This document shows, one piece after another, positions 45,282-58,100 of a DNA stretch of 64,000 nucleotides (position 1 is the stretch's first letter; each line of letters starts with the position of its first letter). Source of the stretch: Branchiostoma belcheri (taxonomy: Eukaryota > Chordata > Leptocardii > Amphioxiformes > Branchiostomatidae). Below the pieces are notes generated by a model. That model ran no database searches. It was not told the DNA's origin and worked only from the letters and a program-made list of their open reading frames with translations. A program made the translations under genes and the position numbers. The DNA lies in the NCBI RefSeq assembly GCF_001625305.1, contig NW_017803379.1:2701249-2765248 (forward strand), in the 5' to 3' direction.

Positions 45282-46996
45282 TCAGCCTCCTCCTCCTGAG
45301 AACTTGGGCCCCCTTCTCTGAGGAGGTTTGCGGAAGGTTGCATTCTGGCGGCTTTCTGCGAGCTTCATGGCATCTGCGCCACGACTGTAGGCTTCGTATG
45401 TAACCCTTTTCGGCAGCAGCCTGACCCATCCGAAATAGAGACAGATGAAGAATATCAGCCGTAGTAAGATGTCTGCTGGTTTTGATGATTTCTGGACAGA
45501 TTCGGTGATCGCGTTGTCATCAGGTGGTGTGATGTTTTCTACTAGGAAAGCCTTCCTCTCCTTGATAAATGGGGCCAGGACTTCCTGAGCGCTCCCCAGT
45601 GCATCGCTGTCAGGGTCTTGACGAGGACGTTCGTCGCCATTTTCCCTGGCAGTGCCAGTAGCCATCTCCGGCTTCTCTACAGCAGGTGTAGGAGACTCGG
45701 GGGACTCGGGGGACACGTCTGCAGGCTCGCTTCCAGCCGTTGGTTTGCCGGGCTCACGATTTCCCTCCGCGGCACCACACGGTTTGTCATCTGTGTCACG
45801 GTCAAGCCGACTCACGTCAGTTACGTCTGATAACTCTGATTTATCATCTTCTACAGCAAATACCTTGAACTTCTCTTCTGACCGTGTGGTTTTGGACTGC
45901 AGATGCAACTGGTGGATATACCACAGAAACAAAGTTCAACACAGGCGTTTTGCGTAAGATTTATGCCGTCTTCTACTCAGTTTTAGTTCTCGATACAAGT
46001 TGGCGGGTAACTTGAGAACGTTTCTTTCTATACTCTCCCTCTAGGCTCATCCACTGTAGTACCCGTGTCGTCGAATTCAGGGTGGAACCCGCACAGATAA
46101 AAAAAGGATGGATACCAGGCTATACAACCCACAAATTCATCAAAACATTTTTAAAATGTACATGTGCTTATTCATAAAACACAGGGAACGCGAAATGAAT
46201 AGATGAAAACTGAAACAACTACAGATGCTGTCTCATGGTTAGCCGTTCTAGAACACCACATCCGTTTTGGTAGCTTTACAAACAGTGATGCTTTCCGCGA
46301 TGAAAACCAAAGAGATGTGAAATACTGGCTCACCCCGTAAATTCCCGCAGTGATCAAGGCCCCAGCTCCGATAGCTGAGCGCACGGCAGTCTTACTCCAG
46401 TCAGTCCGACCTGACCGGTAGTTGAAGTTCGGCTGGAGACAGTTCACGTTTTTCTCCATCTCTCCAGGGCGGTAAGCTGACGTCGTTAGCGACATCTTTA
46501 GCCCTTGGTCTCCTGCAACGCCGGAAGATGGGGGAATAAAACTGATGTTTTCTGTATAGCAGTAAAAATCCGCCCACTTATTTCTTCTGATCATGTCTGG
46601 TACCGTAATAAATTGTAGCCATCATCCGTAGTTTTCCGTGGTAGGCAGCGACACTAATTAGAGAGCGGGCGAAAACTACAGAGGATGGCACCCAGGCTAA
46701 ATAAATTGGAAGAGTGAGAGGCAATAACGTTACAAGGCATATACAGTAGTAATAATCATCCTAAGAAAGAAAGAAAGCAAGCAACATCAATACTTAAATT
46801 GCACATGTTTAAACCAATCTGTTCCATGTAGATTATCGTGTTGCACACACTGGAGTTGGAATTGCTAATGGGGAGTTAGAAAATGTATGTACTATAGTTT
46901 ACCTGCGATAGTCTTTGTCCAGGAGGTACATTTGGTAAACCGAGGCCTGAGGCACACCTTAGCGGCCACGGAAAGCGCCGTCCTAGCGGCTTGCAT
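45282..46996 (-). CDS. Uncharacterised protein, predicted mitochondrial membrane protein
   Basis: Exons 46996-46903, 46512-46334 and 45896-45282 give about 295 residues. I do not recognise the family. The N-terminus MQAARTALSVAAKVCLRPRF is an Arg-rich, acid-free amphipathic sequence of mitochondrial presequence type. Exon 2 adds NYRSGRTDWSKTAVRSAIGA and a short hydrophobic stretch (GAGALITAGIYG). Exon 3 encodes a long acidic, Pro/Ser/Glu-rich, probably disordered stretch, then a hydrophobic segment (ILLRLIFFICLYFGWV), then a basic tail ending GPKFSGGGG. The exon 3 acceptor could also lie 12 bases upstream at 45908, in frame, adding LHLQ. Splice phases agree (1, then 0), which supports the model. 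Exon 2 to exon 3 linkage is inferred from phase only. Confidence 0.65.
46618..46697 (+). repeat. MITE-like short repeat (copy 2; relative at 28995-29090)
   Basis: The ends are imperfect inverted repeats: GCCATCATCCGTAGTTTTC on the left and, on the opposite strand, GCCATCCTCTGTAGTTTTC on the right. The interior matches copy 1 in reverse orientation. It lies in intron 1 of the uncharacterised gene. Confidence 0.65.
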
Positions 46997-49155
46997 AATT
47001 CTCTTACGCTTCCGCACGCGTACACGGATTAGAAACGATTATAAAACGCTCTTGACGTCGTTATAACTTTGCTAGAAAGAGCTCTGAGAAGTCGAGAAAG
47101 CAGACACGACTAGCAGCAATGCTTCTCAACGACAGGCACAAGCAACTAACAAGTGCAAAGATAACAACAATAGATTCCGGAACGGGGTTGCCTTGGAAAC
47201 CTTTGTTCTTGTACAATGATGAGTGACGTAGAGGCATTATTTTGTGACGTTCGATAAGCCCACACTGACTTCATTACATTATATGACATTAATTTTCATC
47301 TCAATGCGATTTTAACGTGTCAGAAATATGGAAGCAGGATTTCTTTCTGTATGACAATTGATTATTCTTCAGAATGAAGTAACCAACAATTCTCGAAGAA
47401 CTTATCAGTAAGTCTAGGTTGTATCCTATGAAAACGTTCAAACAAACCCTTCAATATCATATAATTAGTCACAAGTTGTAAATCATACCCTTGTCAAAAG
47501 TCTGCTTTCAAAAATGCAAATACTTTGTCCCAAGGTTTCCCAAGAAATAAATAGACTTGGCCTCATGGTAAAGACATCTTTATTCCTGAATCAAAGTAAG
47601 AACCAAGAGAGAAGTGTGTAGTACCAGCATGAGAAGCTCCTCAAATGGAGAATCGTTGTCAAAAGAGAAGTGATTCAGAAGTTATTTGTATTACAGATGG
47701 ATGCACTGTTATTAGATTCTACAAAGAGTACAATAGTCTTTGTAGTCTGTATGAAATGATTCTACTGTTCTCAATTACCTATAACTTTGAAAGCAATGCA
47801 AATATCCCATTCAATGTTACAGTTAAATGCTGCGTTTTTCTTTAGCCTTTAGCTTCAATCTAGAGTCACTACAGATTTTAACTACATGCAATATTTCTAG
47901 AATCTGTACATGCAATCTCTTAGACAACAATCTGAGAAAACAGAAATTTTTAAGTCATATTTACATGTAACGTTACACGTACGATTCAAGGACGAAAATG
48001 CTACTAGTATTTACAAGACTTGGTAGTATTTACATATTTCTTCTTCAACAAGATTAAAAATAGATGTTTAAGCACACAGCTGGATTTATCTGGGACATGC
48101 AAGTTAAAATACAACAGATTTATCAAAGACAACCACAGAGCTGAACACTTAAATCTCATTTCGTCTACTGCCTGGCCTGGGCCATATCTTAAGCAAACAT
48201 AAAACACACACACACATCAGTACCAAAAACATTCACACACAAACAAAAGCTAAACAAGGGAAATTGTGAATAATAACAATCTATCTAATGGTGTCTCATT
48301 TCAAGCTAATATTCAATGAGGTTCCATCCAAGATACTGTCATTGTACAAAATCTAGTTCATTGTGATCTGAGTGACATATAAAATACAAGGTAAGTCATC
48401 TTTGCACTGCTCAGACATAAGAATTAAGTACAAGCAATCATAACACACAGCAATCATTACAATTGACAAGAGATTAAAATCTTCTGTATAAAACATTTTT
48501 ACGTTAGTTGGCATGCAGTTACAAAGTTTTCTTGGAAATATTATTTTTCCTTTTATTTGATCCATATTTCCATGCAACATTATTGTCAAAGATGAGATGA
48601 CTCCTCATCGCAAATGTAAATGTACTACCTTGTCATGACTATCTCATTGAAATTTAATACCTTAGCTAAAGAAACAGGTTTTCTATGCAATCATAACTCT
48701 TTTGTTTCATATCTGTCAGCATTGTCAAATGCTGTTCAATCAATTCAAATGCTTGGGTCAGTTGCAGTTTTGAGTTTAACTGCAAGGTGGCCAGCAACTT
48801 TCAACAACTGGATTTCAATAAATCAAGTTAACAGGTCCATGTGCCAAGAAGGCGACAAGGACTGTTCTACATTATCTATCTGCTTAGCATGCCAGCTTTC
48901 ATGGCTCTGCCAAAATCTCTGTAGACAACTATTACATTCCAGATGTAAAAATCTCAGTCTCCTACAATATATATTCATTCATTCATTCTATATACTGCAA
49001 TAGATATACTAGATGAGTTTTTCTTCATAATCTTCTTCACAATCACGCCACAGCAAAGTGATGCTGTGATAAAAACATTGCATTTCCACTGTGTAAAGCT
49101 CAGGAGGAAGAAGAAGAGCCGTATCTTGTTGCTTCCGTCCCTTCAATAAAACTCT
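46997..49155. other. Anoctamin 3' UTR and upstream region of the uncharacterised gene
   Basis: The left part is the likely promoter and 5' UTR of the minus-strand gene starting at 46996, and the right part the anoctamin 3' UTR. On the minus strand AATAAA corresponds to TTTATT at 48552-48557, a possible poly(A) signal about 600 bases after the stop. No other gene seen. Confidence 0.4.
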
Positions 49156-52100
49156 CTAAGCGTAGGATTCAGTCTGCTCCTCGCTGGCTACTGTCTTCTC
49201 AGACCTGTCTTTCTTCTTCTTCTTCTTCCTGTGACGACTTTCCCCTGGAAACTTGTCTTCAGCACCCACGTACGTGTCTCCATCCTCTCCATAACTCAGT
49301 CTGAACGAAGAATGAAAGAAAAGGTCAGCAAAGACACAAAACAAATGCAGAATACTTGACATAAAAATGGACAAACAACACAGAACAGCAGAAGATTCTT
49401 TATTGCTGCACATTGAAAATCAATTTATACCAGTAAAAAAAATTGAAATGTCAACAAATGACATCAACTTGGGAAAGAGAAAGATTTTCTCATAATTTCA
49501 TTTTGACAAAATTTACCAACACTGATATTTAAGAATGACTTTAAAAGTAGAGGGATTTGAAACGGAAAAACAATGACAACTTGGAACGTTTTGTCATGCA
49601 ATATGTATTACAAGAGCTACGGTTTGCACGGTGCTGTCTTGTGGTGCATTTATAAGCATTAGACACTACATATAAGTGTTGATCACCTTGGGATACTAGT
49701 AGTCAACATTTCATCCTGTTCCACCTGTACTTGTGACCCAGGTGGTAGGTACCAGTTATCGCTGCATGTGAGAAGCAAACAAACACCACACCCGGGAGAG
49801 AAGGGACAGAACATTAACAGTGGTCTACACCAGGGAGTGTAAAATGTAGGCAGAGAATAGCAGGATATTAAATTGTGTACTGATTCAGATCAACGTTTTT
49901 GATGAACACAAGTAAACAATTAATGTTATAGTCTCTAGTTTCAGATCATTGCAGTAAAATGGATAAGACTTTAACTGCTCCAAAATGCTTTCACCAACAC
50001 ATTTGTAACACTGGTTCTAAAACAGAAACTATACTCTGCCACTATTTAGATATGAATCATGAGTATTGGGCAGCATGTAAAACTAAAACTGCAAGAGCAC
50101 ACCAAAGGCGACACCAGCAACTATGAGGCTTTGCAAGCATTGTTAAGGACTGAGCGAGTAAAAGAGAAAAAGTTTCTCCAGTGCACACACAGGAATAGCC
50201 CGGTCAAAGGAGGTCCTATCATTTTGTTTGCGTACTGTTTTCTGAGAATACAGACATTCTTTGCTTTTTCTCTCTTAAATGAAGTTGACTTTTACTTTGT
50301 ACCGGATTATGTGTAGATTTTAGAGGGCCTTTTAATTTTCATGCATTTTGTATTCAGGACGCAATGTGGGCAAACCAGGCCCTTTGAGTTCCTTTTTCAA
50401 AAATTGAACTTGATTATAGTATTACATGTATATGCAAAGTTGGGAATTTCAGCACAGATGTGGTACAGTAACAGCATACTGAAGTCTGTTTCAGTGTGCT
50501 GTAACTGTCCTTTTAACTGTTAATCAAACTGCTTTAGTACATCATAACTGCCTCCTTTCTCTGTTTTCGAACATATGTACCAAATGCTTATTTCAAAGCT
50601 GTACCAAGATGTCCTGTGCCTACTTGTGCATTTACTCCACCACCAGTGCATGTGTGGGAGTTACAACAGTTAAATACTTGCCTTTTCCCTTTCTCTAAAC
50701 GCCTGCTCCCCCTGAGGTAAGCATGCACACACAGTTAGGCAAACACTCAGTGGGAGAGAGTTCAAAAACAATCAAACTTCAAAGTTCATCAAGCCAAGAC
50801 CAACTGGGCTGACAGATGCTTCAATGTTCATCTAGCCAACTGTTGTTGGCAGATGCTTGAAAGTGAGTTGTCTGCCACTGAAGGACAGGAAAGTTCCAGT
50901 AAAGTCTGTCAGGGGGAGATCTAGACTTACTGAGCGAGCAGGTGTAGAAAGTTGCCACTGGGGGAACTCCTAGGGTTCAGCACAAAGGGAAGAGGAAATC
51001 ACACAGATGAAGAAATGCCACACAGAAAGCAGAAAAGTTCACATCGATCTCTGAAGTTAGTAGTCACACAAGCTGTCGCTAATGGCAAGCAAAATGAAAC
51101 AAAACTTGTTATGAAATAAACAAATTTGCTAGAAAGCAGCTACAGGTGAATTGAACTTTTTAATAGATTAATCTTACTGCATGGTATATGCTGGCCCCTG
51201 TGTATCTTGCAGTGTGTTGTCTTCACCCATTTCCTTTCCATTTTGCCTTTAATATAAGAAGATTTTTTGTGTTTATGGGGTGCATGTAGGATATCTGCAC
51301 TAAATCTTTATGATGCTGGATGGTGCTATTCTAAGTATTTTTGTGAAATACGATAAAAAAGGTGCTACAACTTACAAGAACAAAAAACACTACAACTTGG
51401 CTAACATGGATTTTCTTCATGCTAGATGACTGATGTATGAGTATGGAAATTTGTGCGTGCATGCTTAAAGTATAGGACATGTGAAATCCCTTTGCACACC
51501 AGAGAGTGTTGAGATGAGACAGAGTGATAGGAAAGCAGCATTCAAAATCACATCAAAAACCAATTTGCCAATGTGACAGTTACCAAGCATTCAAAATGAC
51601 ACAAAGCAGTTTTTAACAAAGCAGAAGACATACTCAACAGCAATTGAGATAACAACTCTTCCAAGACTTGCATAATGCAAGAACAACTGAATTGTGTTTT
51701 AGAGACACATGTGGAATACGTACCGAGAGGCACTGTCGGGATAAGCTTGGTCCAGAGCAGAGCTTGTCACCGCGGTGGTTTGTGTCGCGTATCCTGACGA
51801 TGAGTGTCCGCCGTCTGTTATCGTGTACGGTTTCAGGGGCGGCGGGATCTCGGTGTCATGGTCATCCCAGGACACCTGCGACCGCGGGTCAGCGAATGCC
51901 GCCGTGGACGGGAAACCTGACATCAGCTTAGCCACCTGGAACTTTTCCTGTGGACAAAGGAAGGAATCAGTCTTCACTAAATGCTTGTGTCTACTTGTAC
52001 CTGTCTTAGGTGGGATGGTTAGGGCTGGTTGGGTACCATGCATTTATGAAGTTCTGAAAACTGTACAGTAGTATTCTTGGGGGCATTCTGAAAGGGAACT

Positions 52101-55100
52101 GAGGTTCTCAAATGTTAGCACAGATATCAGGATCTAAATTAACTATGATAATTACTAACCTCCTCTAAAGGAAACTATGCTAATTATGACTGTGATGTCT
52201 TCCTATCAAGCTACACTGTAACTAAACTAACAATCATTGATATCCTTATCACCAGCTATCTTAATCCTTACACCACTTTGTTATATACTAGCCACCATGT
52301 CCTTATCCCAGCTAAAGTAACATGCTGTTTTAATGCTACCATGTCGGCTCGGAACATCTCATCAGCATACGCCTCCTCGATGATTTTTTTGGCTTTGAAA
52401 TGATTCTAATTGAACAGAGAAGGGGAGTAACAAAAGGAATAAACAAGCATAACAAAAGATATAAGATGAGACTATGAAATTAAACTTGTGACAATAATAC
52501 AGGGTAACATAGAACAGGTTTGAAAATCATACATCATCAGGAAGTCAAAAGATTTGTTCAGCAACAACACAGTAAAAGATGTAAAAATCTTGTACCTTCC
52601 TGATAGCCAGTCTGACAGATGCAGGAACATCAGGAATCATGTAAGCAATGATCCACTTCACAGCAAACACCAGATGCTATAAGGAATACAATAGAAAAGA
52701 CATCATTGCAAAGTCACTAAAAGACAGACTGATGAAGCAATGCTGTAAGCATTTTCATTACACTGTACATGTACATCAGTGGCACAGACAGTTCACTTCT
52801 GAAAATAGTTTCATCAGGTTAGTGACTCACTGAATACAGAGACTCTTTTTACACGACCAAGACTTCAGCATTTTATTCAGCCAACATTCTGGTGACCTTC
52901 CTTAGGGCAATTCTGACAGTCACCAAACTGTTGGCCGAATAAAAGAATTGGTTGTGTGAAGAGTCTTTTCATTCAGTTCACTTCTGTTTGCTTGAGAGTC
53001 TTGGAGATCTGCACATGCAGATGTTGTAGCCTAAAACAATTGTACATTATACATGTACTTCAATGTAGTAAATCTATCTGCCACAAAAGTCTTCCCCTAC
53101 CTCGAACACAATGACGACCCAGAGCTTGTCGATGGTGGAGAAACTCTGGAAGTAGCTGGCAGTGAAGGCCACCAGGAAGGCGTTACTGATGACTCCTGCC
53201 ACGTTCACAAACTCCAGGATGGAGTACCAGGTACCTGGATAGGGACAGGCAAAAACATGGAAGACATTTTGTTAACCTAGAGATAATGGATCATGTTTAT
53301 GCAGGGAAGGCAAGGGAATGGAGGACAAAAACTTTCAGTTGCAGTCATGCCTTCAAGTACCAGAGTGATCAACCAAGGATTGAGGTGTTCAAAAGCTTGT
53401 TTTTTCCTAGAACTATTGTAGAGTGGAAGAAACTTGCTGCCACCGAGTACAGTTGTTACACCAGCCATACAGATACATATACATGAATTCTAAACTTTGG
53501 TTAAACATTACACATCATGAGTTTGACAGAAGAAGAAAAAAAAGTAGCTTACCAATGTCCTGAGCAATGAGGGCCAGCGGCCGCCTGTTCCACCACAGCA
53601 GTCTGCGAGCGTCCACTCTCATGTCAAACAGGTTGGTCAGTATGGCCAGCAGGGGGGCCAGAGGGAAGGACGCTGCAAAGAGCTGGGGAGGGGGGCAGAC
53701 ATACAGGTCAGTGGTTACATGGAACACCAAATTCTTTGCAACTGTCAGATTATTTTTTACATCAGACTTATTCCTCAGCAAGACATCTGGAGCTGCATGG
53801 TTCCATTTAGAACCTTTATTCAACCTGCCACTGATTGACTCAAAATATAGATGAAGTTTAATATCTAACTCACCATCTGATATCCATACTGTATGACCTT
53901 CTCGTTGTACTCAGACAGGGTGAAGTCTCCCAGCTCAGGTTTCTGTCTCTCCTTCTCTATGAAGTCATTCACAGGCAGGCGGGTGTCAGCCGTGTCGATA
54001 GACTTGTCCACCTTGTTGTTAAAACAACACTTACACTGCTTCCACTTCTTCTTCAACCAACTGGAATAACAAAGATCGAATGTACTGGTGAATTCTCCTG
54101 TTGTAACAGGTATATCTGTGATTTTTTTCAGTCTTTCATCCTTCATTCAACTCTGCATTCAAAATCCTTTGTTCTTGCAAGGCCCTGTATTTGGTGCTGA
54201 TAGTCTGATGTGCCTTCCATACATTGTATGGTACCTGTCCTTGGTGCTGATTGGATGGTTCAACTGTGCATTCCAGACATTTCTTATGTATTGTACCTGT
54301 CCTTGGTGCTGATTATATAGTCTAAATGTGCCTTCCAAAAATTGACTATATTTGGTACCTGTCCTTGGTGCTGATTAGATAGTCTGACTGTGCCTTCCAC
54401 ACATTTACTTTGTTTTGCTATGTTTGGTACCTGTCCTTGGTGCTGATTGTATAGTCTAAATCTGCCTTCCATACATTAATTTGCATTTTCCCTGTCCCTG
54501 GTGCTGATATGAGGATCTTACAACTTTTAAGGACACTAACAATAAAACACACTGATAAATACTTACGGTAGCAGGAGGTCGGTGAAGACTTTGGGTGCAG
54601 GTTTGAAGAGCATGAGGATGAGAACCTGGAAGGACAGTTCTGACATACACGTCTCATCTACGCCACAGTCGTCCTTCAGAGGGAGTCCGAACCACGTGAA
54701 AAACGTTTCGCCATGCTGAACAGGGAAGAAAAAGACAGGTTGTAAAGTTGTGATGAAAGAATTACTATGTCTTTTGTGCTTTAAAATCAACAACAATCTG
54801 TTCAATGTTACACTTGACTTATGTCTAAGATGTGATGCATCTGTTGCTATTTTTGTTGGACAGATGTTTTTGTTGGTTTATTTTCTGTCTTGGAACCCAT
54901 ATTCAAGGATTGAACTGTTGGAGTCACATCATGAAGACATACTGTACCTTTCTCACAAAAGCGATGTAGAACAGTGAGGCATAGCTGTTAGCAAACTGGA
55001 ACGCAAAGAGCTTGATGATCAGGGCATCATCATATCTGGTCTGCGTTCGGAAGTTTTCTGTAAGAGAATGGAAATGTCAATAGAGATGACCTGCCAATAT

Positions 55101-58100
55101 TTACAAAATCTACAACAAAGGAGAGATGTAAGCTACAAGATCACATACTTGACTTAGTATTAATAAACAGAGAAGTCTATAAAGAATGAAGGCTAAATGC
55201 CAATTGTTTATGTACAAGTCTAAATGTGACAAACTCAACTACAATTGGACCAAGAACTTACCCCAGTCTGTTAACTTCACAGCTATCCACTTGTACACCT
55301 ATAGGTAGAACATGTAAGAGTTAGCAACTGTTGTAATGGTTTCCTTTGGTTTAGTTACAAAATAAACATTCAACATGTTATGCTATATAATTTTTTTTCA
55401 TTTCTATGTCAAAGTTCAGAGATTACTGACCCATCCCAGGAGCATGATAGACACTGCATTCATGCAGGATGAGCAGACAGTGGACAGCATCAGTCTCGTG
55501 AACATGTCTCCGCTCTGAAAGAAGATGCGCGCCCAGACTCGGTAGATGATGACTCCTATCATGCTGATGATCACGATACAAATCTGGCCACAAAACATGG
55601 ACATTATTAGTTTAAAAACTTAAGATCTAATATTCTCTCTTTATCATTAGGATTGGACTTTGGAGTTCTTGAAGAAACATTTAGGTAGCTATCAGTTATT
55701 GGATGGATAATGTCAACGATAAAAGCTATGTTTATTGTTAATACCTTCATAACTATGCTAGACCTCTGTACCTGTCATATTGTAGGTGTGAATGTACTAT
55801 TTTGTTTAATAGTGTAACACTTTTAAGTGATGTTACCATTTTCTAGTGCTTGATGTGTCCAAATACTACTCATTCTACAAATACAGAATTGTATAGAAGA
55901 ATGCTGGTAGTCACAGCAAAGCATTAGGCATTATGAGCAAGAAAACAGTGTTTATACATACCCACCACATAACCAGACAGAGTGCTGGAGAGAGGAGATA
56001 CAGGAAGCCAAGTGTTTTATTGGAGCCTGGTGCAACAGAATAAAGTAGGGGAGAAATGTGCAGTACAAGGTCAGATGTGCAAAGATCTGGCAAGGAGCAC
56101 TTTATTCTTTGTACTGTAGGATCAGAGGTACATCGAATTCTAATGGACAACAATCCAAGCTATCATCACCAACTTCGAAAACCTAGGAGAGAAAGTATTC
56201 AGTTTCTACGTTAGAGCACATATCAAAAAGGAAATCCAGTAAGTGATGTCTGTTTTTTAAAAAACATTTTTTACTTACCATCAATATGACGACAGAGCAT
56301 GAAGTAAGAAACTTGGTGAACTGTTTCTGGAATGGGTAGTACCACACTTCCTGCCCTGTCACTGGGTCCTGGACAACACAACCACAACCGTCATTAAGGT
56401 AAAATGCTGAACTTTTCTTCAATACAAGGGTGCACAAGGATCAAATCTTCAACAAACACTGTCGCCTTCATCAGGATAAAAAAAGACCAATCACTTCCGA
56501 ATGTAAACCAGTGACCTGTGACGAGTCCGTAACTCTAGTGGGTTTATGTTTGACAGTTAATTTTAAATACTACTTGCCTTGTGAGCACGTTATCAGAACA
56601 ACAGATTAAAATTATCATTTTTTCCAGGAGTGTCAGAGCACATCAAGGGAAGATTGATTCCCACATACCTCTTTGACCTTTGTACCGTAGAACTGAGGCC
56701 TGTCTGGCTCTGTGTTCTCAAAGTTGTCCACGTCCCACTCATAGGCCAGGGTGGCATTCCTTCTCTTCCATACCTCCAGGAAAATTGTGCCTTGAAAAAG
56801 ACAAAATAAAATTCTTCAAAACGTCTCCAGCAACTGAATTCTTTTTATCATGGGAAAGACTGTTATGTAATGATATGAAAAAGAATACGATTCCCTCAAT
56901 GCTCTTAAGAATTTCAAGATATATTCAGTTGAATTCCCACGCACAATCATATATCACATAAATTTCACCATTGTTTAAAAGAGATAGTTTAAAGGTTTGA
57001 ATTCAGGCAATTGAAACAGCCATTACTCATTTAGATAAGTATTTAGAATGTTTGAAGCGACTGTATGTACTTACCCCACAGACATATGACCAGTGCAAAG
57101 TATGGTGTCGCTGCATTATCAAAAGACTCCTTTATAATGCCTAATGTGTCCTCAGCAAAGTCTGCAATGCTAAACACGGAAGAAAAGAGGAAAAGAAACT
57201 GATTACTTTTCCCTTATAAGTGTTATAATGCCACAGAATGTTGCATATATTTCCATCCTTGAGTACAAAATGGGGACTGTAGGAATATCATTAAAATGCT
57301 GGTAAATCATATCTACACATTGCTTTCATTTTTAGAAGAGCTATGAAGTGTTTTGAATACAAGTACAGGAATCATATTTTGGCAACAGGTCAAAGGTAAA
57401 GCTTATAATTTTCAGATGCCTCCATGATGTCACAGACAATCTTTGGATACCAAACTGCACCACACAATAAACTTTTTCAACATTCCATCTATCTTATAAA
57501 AGCTAATAATTCAAATGATAGACTAAGAGTGTTTTTTTAAAGAAAACTACTAGTATGTAATATATGTAGATGACTTACGTTGACAGCAGACTTGAGTCGG
57601 TTTGGTTGGATGCTAGACGTGTGCCGTTAATTAACGATGTGTTGGTGTCAGGGACCTCTGTCTGCAGTTCCCTGCCATTCTGGAACCTCAGAATACTAGA
57701 TACAACAATAAAACAAAATACATTATTTAACTTGACAGTTGACAATTTTTTTCTGTGTGTTAAATCTCAAACATCCAAGTGCTGTATGATCGTTTCCTGT
57801 TTGGTTCTTCATACAATTCATATATTGTATATTCACAAATTTAAAAGAAAACGCATTCTTTAAAAACACATAATATGATACCAATGCCTAAACATGTCAT
57901 AATCAAGAAATACCATCTTAAACCCTAGATTCTTTACTGCTTGTGTGTTGTGATATAAGTACAAGCCTCACCTGAGGTACAGCCCGTAGAAGAAGATACA
58001 CAGTCCCAGCAGTGTGGGGAACCACAGTGTGGTGATGAGTGTTCCCTGCCAGGCAAAGTAGAACCCGATCTTCTCCCCAAAGTAGTTCCTGATCTTCCAC

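Noticed and set aside
55962-56026. Possible extra anoctamin exon on the minus strand (GFLYLLSPALCLVMWW, with AG and GT ends)
   Set aside because: It is 65 bases long and would shift the frame between exons 56368-56279 and 55583-55431. These join directly in phase 0 and match the family (SVVILM followed by ICIVIISMIGVIIYR). It may be a cryptic or regulatory exon.
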